54,717 bases of DNA, taken from the NCBI GenBank assembly GCA_964537875.1, contig CAZIDN010000022.1:1-54717 (forward strand), written 5' to 3'. Below the pieces are notes generated by a model. It saw only the letters and a program-made list of their open reading frames with translations, did not search any database and was not told the origin of the DNA. Position 1 is the stretch's first letter. Each line of letters starts with the position of its first letter. Below are positions 50,262 through 54,717 of the stretch, piece by piece. Origin of the DNA: JAPKZH01 sp964537875. Its GTDB lineage: Bacteria; Acidobacteriota; Aminicenantia; Aminicenantales; UBA4085. The translations under genes were made by a program, and so were the position numbers.

Positions 50262-51938
50262 ATGCCGACGTTGTATATTTATCCCAAAGCGGGCGACTTC
50301 TTCACCATCTCCCTGGGCACGGAGAAGGTGACCATCGGCCGGTCCTCGGACAATATGATTTTCGTCCCCGATCCTTTTTGCTCAAGCCACCACGCCGCGA
50401 TTTACCCCATCGGGACGGGGTATGCCGTCAAGGACAGCGGCAGCAAGAACGGCACCTTTGTCAACGGCAAAAAGATCGCCGGTGAGCTCGAGCTCAAAAA
50501 GGGCGACGAGATCCTTGTCGGCTCCGTCCGGGTCATTTTTGACAAGCCCCTTCTGACCAACGTAGAAGTCACGGACGCCCTGTCGTCGACGACGAACGTC
50601 AACACGATCATCCCGTTCCGAGACATCCTCAAGAAGCCGCCGACGAAGACGACCATCCGTGCCTTCCCGCCCCTCGGGGATATCGAGCAGATCAAGACCG
50701 AGCACAAGATTTCTTCCATCATGAGCGAGGTCAGCCAGGCTTTGGTCCTTCACAAGCCTATCAGCGAGCTCCTGGACCATATCATGAACATCATCTCCGA
50801 ACACCTGCCGATGGACAGGAGCATCTTGATGCTGAAGGAGGGCAACCCGGTCCAGCTCATCCCCCGGGTCATCCGCATCGACAACAAGCGCTTCCAGAAC
50901 CAGAAGATCCAGGTCAGCAAGAGCATCGTCAACATGGCCTTCGAACAGCAACTGTCCGTGCTGACCTCGGACGCCGCTATCGACCCGCGGTTCAGCGCCA
51001 AGGACAGCATCATCAACTCGGGCATTCATTCGGCGATGTGCGTCCCCCTCTGGAACAACACGGAGATCATCGGGATCATCTACGCCGACCGGATCTCCCT
51101 GCTCGATGCGTTCACCGACGAGGATCTCCGGCTGCTGACGCTCCTCTCCAACCTGGCCGCCATCAAGATCGAGGAATCGCGCCGCATCGAACAGGAGATC
51201 GAGACGGAAAAAATGAAGCGCGAGCTGCAGCTGGCGGCCCAGATCCAGAGCAATTTTTTCCCTAAGGAGAATCCATCCTGCCAGAATTACGAGATCGCCG
51301 GAAAGAACATCCCCTGCCAACAGGTGGGAGGGGACTATTATGATTTCATCTCGATCGACCCCTGCCACCTCGGCATCGTCATTGCCGACGTCTCCGGGAA
51401 AGGCGTGAGCGCTTCGCTGCTCATGGCCTCCCTCCGGGCCAACCTCCATGCCGAGGTCCATGCCGGATACGACCTGAGGGGGATGGTCGTCAAGCTGAAC
51501 AATTTCGTCCACCTCAGTTCGGCCATCAACCAATTCATCACCTTCTTCTTCTGCGAGCTGGACAAGGAAACGGGCCAGCTCCACTATGTCAACGCCGGCC
51601 ACAATCCGCCGTTCCTCATGAAAAAGTCGGGGGAGATCGGATACCTGGATAGCTGCGGATTGTGCCTGGGCATGCTGCCTTCGATGACGTACGACCTGCG
51701 CAGTCAGGCGATCGGCCCCGGTGACATCTTGCTTCTTTATACGGATGGGATCACGGAGAGCAGGAACAAGAACAACGAAGAATTCGGGGTCGAAAGGCTG
51801 ACCGCGATTATCCACAAGAGCAAGAAAGCGTCCGCCTTCGACCTGACCCAGGCCATCCTCGATGGATTGAACGAATTTACGGCCAAGGCCGACCCCGCCG
51901 ACGACCGGACCCTGGTCGTCATCAAAAGAACCGCTTAA
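50262..51938 (+). CDS. FHA-GAF-PP2C (SpoIIE/RsbU-type) phosphatase
   Basis: This 558-residue cytoplasmic protein has an FHA domain (about 20-95) with the phosphothreonine-binding GRSSDN, SSHHA and KNGTFVNGKKI motifs, a GAF domain (about 165-310), a coiled linker with EIETEKMKRELQLAAQIQSNF, and a PP2C phosphatase domain with GDYYDFISID, IADVSGKGVSASLLMASL and LLYTDGITESRNK. The FHA domain could dock phosphorylated Thr made by the kinase at 41917, and the PP2C domain would dephosphorylate the STAS protein. The ATG has GAGGAAAAGG upstream, and the gene starts 48 bases after the second Npt-HEAT gene. Confidence 0.93.
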   Translation: MPTLYIYPKAGDFFTISLGTEKVTIGRSSDNMIFVPDPFCSSHHAAIYPIGTGYAVKDSGSKNGTFVNGKKIAGELELKKGDEILVGSVRVIFDKPLLTNVEVTDALSSTTNVNTIIPFRDILKKPPTKTTIRAFPPLGDIEQIKTEHKISSIMSEVSQALVLHKPISELLDHIMNIISEHLPMDRSILMLKEGNPVQLIPRVIRIDNKRFQNQKIQVSKSIVNMAFEQQLSVLTSDAAIDPRFSAKDSIINSGIHSAMCVPLWNNTEIIGIIYADRISLLDAFTDEDLRLLTLLSNLAAIKIEESRRIEQEIETEKMKRELQLAAQIQSNFFPKENPSCQNYEIAGKNIPCQQVGGDYYDFISIDPCHLGIVIADVSGKGVSASLLMASLRANLHAEVHAGYDLRGMVVKLNNFVHLSSAINQFITFFFCELDKETGQLHYVNAGHNPPFLMKKSGEIGYLDSCGLCLGMLPSMTYDLRSQAIGPGDILLLYTDGITESRNKNNEEFGVERLTAIIHKSKKASAFDLTQAILDGLNEFTAKADPADDRTLVVIKRTA

Positions 51939-52070
51939 GACAAACCGGCAACAGGACGCGGGTCCGTCAGTCAATTTGGAGGGGCTTTCCCGCCCGGCTG
52001 GGCGCCGCCCCAGTGGAAATTTCGCCCAGAATCCTCTATCATGACTGGGAATAGCTTTATAGGTGCCATC

Positions 52071-53249
52071 ATGAGAATGACTCGTTTCATCCTGTTCCTC
52101 GCTGTTGTGACCATCGCCATTTTCCCGCCCCTGTTCGCGGCGGACCACCTGATCGGACAGGAGGCGGCTAAGGTCTTCCCGTCCCAACCTGCAGCTAATG
52201 TCTATGATGAAGTGGCCAGGTTCATCAGCGGCCTACCCTGCTCGACGGAGCCCCTAAAGACCCTTCAGGAAAGCGCAGAATGGATAAATTTCTCTGAAAC
52301 GCTCGGAAAGAATTGGGCGGATCTCGACGTCAAACGCCTCCAGCCGATGAAGGCCTGGGCGGGCGCAGAAATGGCCGAAGCCAATGCCGCGACCAAGGTC
52401 CTCTTCTATCCGTTCGGCGGCCCCGACTTCCTGACGGCTTTTTTGCTGTTCCCCAATGCCGATGCCTATGTTTTACTCGGGCTTGAGTTTGTCGGGAAGC
52501 TGCCCGATTTCGGCCAGGCCACCCCCCAGCATGTCGGGACCTATACGGCAAATCTCCTGGCGGCGCTTTCGGATTTCTTCAACAAAAGCTATTTCATCAC
52601 CAAAAACATGAACGCGACCCTGACCGACAATAAAGTCGACGGCGTCCTTCCCGTCATCTGCTTTTTCCTGGAAAAGACGGGCCATAAGATTGTCGGGATT
52701 AAGCGCAGCGAATTGTTGGAGAAAGGAGAGCTCTTGGAAGCGGATTTTGCGGTTCCCAAAAAGCGGTTCCGGCGTCCATACGGCGTGAGGATCGATTTCA
52801 TGACGGGCGGCTCGGACCAGGTCCGGACGGTCCATTATTTTTCCTGCGATCTCGTCGACGATAAGTTCCGCAAGGATTGCCCACTTTACCTTTATTTGAA
52901 CAACCTCTCTTTCGAAACAACATTCATCAAATCCGCCTCCTACTTGATGCACTACAAGGAATTTTCCAACATTCGGAGTATGGTCCTGGCCAAGAGCCGG
53001 TTTGTCCTGGAGGACGACACGGGAATTCCCTACAGGTATTTTCCGGCCAAAGACTGGGAAGCCCAGCTCTACGGCGAATACATCAAGCCGGTCAGCGATT
53101 TTGCCGGCGTCGAGCAGAAGGACCTGAAAGAGGCCTACGCCGACCCGGCTAGGGTCAAAAAGCTTCTTTTCCATCTCGGCTACCATTGGGGGACCAGCAA
53201 GGACTCCTTTCTTTACTTCAAAAGGAAGGCTCCCCTGGAAAGCCGCTGA
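52071..53249 (+). CDS. Secreted protein of unknown function
   Basis: This 392-residue protein starts with a signal peptide (MRMTRFILFLAVVTIAIFPPLFAAD) and shows no family I recognise. The body mixes alpha and beta, with FYPFGGPDFLTAFLLFPNAD, LGLEFVGKLPDFG, and HYFSCDLVDDKFRKDCPLYL as recognisable order. It has two Cys in the latter stretch, one at SGLPCS and one at PVICFF. The ATG at 52071 is preferred to one at 52041 because AGGTG lies upstream and the signal peptide starts there. The 132 bases before it include a G+C-rich hairpin around 51985-52011. It is an orphan between the phosphatase and prenyltransferase genes. Confidence 0.7.
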   Translation: MRMTRFILFLAVVTIAIFPPLFAADHLIGQEAAKVFPSQPAANVYDEVARFISGLPCSTEPLKTLQESAEWINFSETLGKNWADLDVKRLQPMKAWAGAEMAEANAATKVLFYPFGGPDFLTAFLLFPNADAYVLLGLEFVGKLPDFGQATPQHVGTYTANLLAALSDFFNKSYFITKNMNATLTDNKVDGVLPVICFFLEKTGHKIVGIKRSELLEKGELLEADFAVPKKRFRRPYGVRIDFMTGGSDQVRTVHYFSCDLVDDKFRKDCPLYLYLNNLSFETTFIKSASYLMHYKEFSNIRSMVLAKSRFVLEDDTGIPYRYFPAKDWEAQLYGEYIKPVSDFAGVEQKDLKEAYADPARVKKLLFHLGYHWGTSKDSFLYFKRKAPLESR

Positions 53250-53302
53250 ATCCTTCGGGCAGGGACGCCGGCCGCGATATTCCCGCCTCGCTTTTATTCA
53301 AG

Positions 53303-53323
53303 CCCATTCTTTTTTATAATGGG
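53303..53323 (+). promoter_or_regulatory. -10 element inside a small inverted repeat, upstream of the prenyltransferase gene
   Basis: A perfect TATAAT (53315-53320) lies 33 bases before the ATG at 53353. It overlaps the right arm of CCCATT/AATGGG (53303-53308 and 53318-53323), which could be a control site. No good -35 is present. Confidence 0.4.
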
Positions 53324-53352
53324 ACTTTATCGTCCCCGGCAGGAGCGTATCC

Positions 53353-54297
53353 ATGACGAACTTGAAAGGGCACCGTTCCCTCATAAAAAAATGGATCATC
53401 GCCGCCCGGCCTTGGGCCCTTCCCGCCTCGACCATGCCGGTCATCTTCGGCACGTCGCTGGCCGTCGTCATCGGCCGCGTCCCCCTGGAGCCATTCCGTT
53501 TTCTGCTGGCTCTGCTGGCCATGGTCATCCTCCACTCGGCCGCCAATATGCTCAGCGATGTCTTTGATTTCCGGCGCGGCCTGGACAAGGAGGTCACGCC
53601 GGTGAGCGGAGCGATCGCCAGAGGCTGGCTTTCGGACAAAGCCGTGGCCGCCGGGTCGGCCGTTCTTTTCATCGTCGGCATCGCCCTCGGCCTCGTCCTT
53701 GTCGCGATGGCAGGGAGGGTTCTGTTGGTCATCGGCGGGGTGGGCCTTGTCATAGGCGTTTTTTACACGGCCTTGAAATACCATGCCTTTGGGGACTTGG
53801 CGGTCTTTCTGAACTTCGGCATCCTGGGCTCGCTCGGCGCCTGGGTCGTCCAGATGCGGACCTTCTCCTGGATTCCGGTCATCTGGACCGTGCCGATGGC
53901 GATGCTGGTTATCGCCATCCTGCATGCCAACAACTGGCGCGATGCGGTCTCGGACGCCGAACGGCGGGTGACGACATTCGCCTCGATCCTTGGCGATCGG
54001 GGATCGCTTGCCTATTACGGATTCCTCCTCTTCGGCTCCATGGCCATCATCTTCGGCCTCATGCTGCTCCCCAGGCTTATTTCGCCGGCCCTTATCGCCA
54101 TGCCGTTCACCTTTGCCGTCATTCTGCTGGCTTTACCCCGCACTCTTCATCTCTGGGGGAGGGCTTTGCGGCGGCACAAGCCGCGGCAGCCCCTGGATTT
54201 CATCATCTTGGACGGAGCCACGGCCCAATATAACCTGGTGTTCGGGCTCTTATGCACGGCCGCCCTCTGGCTGCAGTTGATCCTGAGATTGATGTAG
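53353..54297 (+). CDS. UbiA-family prenyltransferase (MenA-like)
   Basis: This 314-residue membrane enzyme attaches a prenyl chain to an aromatic or related acceptor. It has about nine spans and the two acidic motifs of the family: NMLSDVFDFRRGLD (about residues 76-89) and HANNWRDAVSDAERR in the middle. The opening RPWALPASTMPVIFGTSLAV is close to MenA, the menaquinone-pathway 1,4-dihydroxy-2-naphthoate prenyltransferase. That assignment is likely but not certain, because no other men gene is in the window. AGGAGCG precedes the ATG. It is followed by a CPBP protease gene five bases later. Confidence 0.85.
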   Translation: MTNLKGHRSLIKKWIIAARPWALPASTMPVIFGTSLAVVIGRVPLEPFRFLLALLAMVILHSAANMLSDVFDFRRGLDKEVTPVSGAIARGWLSDKAVAAGSAVLFIVGIALGLVLVAMAGRVLLVIGGVGLVIGVFYTALKYHAFGDLAVFLNFGILGSLGAWVVQMRTFSWIPVIWTVPMAMLVIAILHANNWRDAVSDAERRVTTFASILGDRGSLAYYGFLLFGSMAIIFGLMLLPRLISPALIAMPFTFAVILLALPRTLHLWGRALRRHKPRQPLDFIILDGATAQYNLVFGLLCTAALWLQLILRLM

Positions 54298-54302
54298 GCT
54301 GT

Positions 54303-54717
54303 ATGAATCATTCTCGGAAGATCCAGGCGATTGTTATCGCCCTTCTCGCCTCGGTTCTCTTTGTCCCTCTCTTTATTTTTCGTTCCCTCGGCCCTTTCGA
54401 CTTCTGGTGGTGGATGAGCTTCAATCTCGTCCTGCTCATCGGGCTGAGCTTGGCAGCGGATAAATCTTATTTGAGCTCGGTCCTCTCCGACCTAAAATCG
54501 ATGCCCGCCCGGAAGGTCTCCATGGGCATCCTCTCCGCCCTGTTGCTCTATGGAATCTTTTTTGCCGGAAACTGGCTTGCCCGGCAGATTCTTCCTTTTG
54601 CCCAGAATGGGATCGGCCAAGTCTACAGCTTTAAAACCGGGGCCTCTCCGCTCCGGATCATTCTTCTTATGGTCTTTCTGATCGGTCCCGGCGAAGAGCT
54701 CTTCTGGAGAGGATTCC
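54303..54717 (+). CDS. CPBP-family intramembrane metalloprotease, cut by the right edge
   Basis: About 138 residues are present: a basic start MNHSRKIQAIVIALLASVLF, several membrane spans and, at the edge, PGEELFWRGF, the first conserved motif (EExxxR) of CPBP (CAAX prenyl protease-like) proteins. Its Glu pair belongs to the metal site. The second and third motifs lie outside the window. The start is five bases after the prenyltransferase stop, so the genes form an operon; a link with prenylation is not implied, since most bacterial CPBP proteins act elsewhere. Confidence 0.85.
   Translation, partial: MNHSRKIQAIVIALLASVLFVPLFIFRSLGPFDFWWWMSFNLVLLIGLSLAADKSYLSSVLSDLKSMPARKVSMGILSALLLYGIFFAGNWLARQILPFAQNGIGQVYSFKTGASPLRIILLMVFLIGPGEELFWRGF

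Noticed and set aside
50382..52187. Long minus-strand open frame of 601 codons
   Set aside because: It mirrors the FHA-GAF-PP2C gene, whose domains are unmistakable; the antisense product is low in hydrophobic structure and has no recognisable motif.

Overview
The window is a 54.7 kb stretch of a bacterial chromosome, roughly 55-60% G+C by eye, with closely packed genes on both strands. No ribosomal RNA gene, tRNA gene, CRISPR array, prophage or intact transposase is visible. The gene set fits a member of the Acidobacteriota/Aminicenantota (OP8) neighbourhood: zinc-ribbon Ser/Thr kinases with TPR tails, paired M16 peptidases, Npt-type nucleotide transporters carrying HEAT repeats, and Fkp next to a GDP-mannose 3,5-epimerase. 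This is an inference from gene content only; no marker gene was placed on a tree.

Layout. 1-5.0 kb: carA (cut by the left edge) diverges from an epimerase-fkp operon for GDP-L-sugar synthesis. 5.0-7.9 kb: small accessory genes, including a winged-helix regulator/membrane protein pair with a 35-bp perfect palindrome on its promoter. 8.0-16.6 kb: housekeeping block with gltX, rlmB-like, a GAF-PAS histidine kinase, accA-hisS and aspS. 16.6-20.3 kb: a decayed glycosyltransferase, a large kinase-like membrane protein and a small secreted protein. 20.4-23.5 kb: an M16 peptidase pair, one active and one without the zinc motif. 23.9-26.4 kb: a DUF4258/DUF2283 pair, a secreted beta-propeller protein and a second glycosyltransferase remnant. 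26.5-31.6 kb: pstSCAB2B1 with divergent phoU, with two unlike ATPases. 31.6-34.7 kb: GT9 transferase, peroxiredoxin, anti-sigma-like ATPase, and palindromic DNA between them. 34.7-40.9 kb: exported FAM20/HipA-like kinases, an Npt-type nucleotide translocase and an exported PPP-family phosphatase. 41.4-51.9 kb: a signalling block of Ser/Thr kinase, STAS protein, two Npt-HEAT proteins and an FHA-GAF-PP2C phosphatase. 52.0-54.7 kb: unknown secreted protein, UbiA-type prenyltransferase and a CPBP protease cut by the right edge.

How the genes may work together. The most striking region is 34.7-40.9 kb. Three related proteins with signal peptides resemble secreted FAM20-type kinases; two keep the catalytic residues and one has lost the catalytic Asp. 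The degenerate one lies in an apparent operon with a signal-anchored PPP phosphatase and a nucleotide translocase. The simplest hypothesis is phosphorylation outside the cytoplasm, with the translocase supplying nucleotide. Ten kilobases on, two more translocase-like proteins fused to HEAT repeats sit between a STAS switch protein and its likely PP2C phosphatase, which suggests nucleotide-transporter folds used as sensors. The Pst system has one ATPase without the LSGGQ signature and a second without the Q-loop Gln and H-loop His; paired, they would form one consensus and one degenerate ATP site.

The intergenic space carries at least eight inverted-repeat elements. Some share the core GGGGTCAAAGCT and sit at gene 3' ends; others are larger multi-branched structures. 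They look like non-autonomous palindromic repeats.
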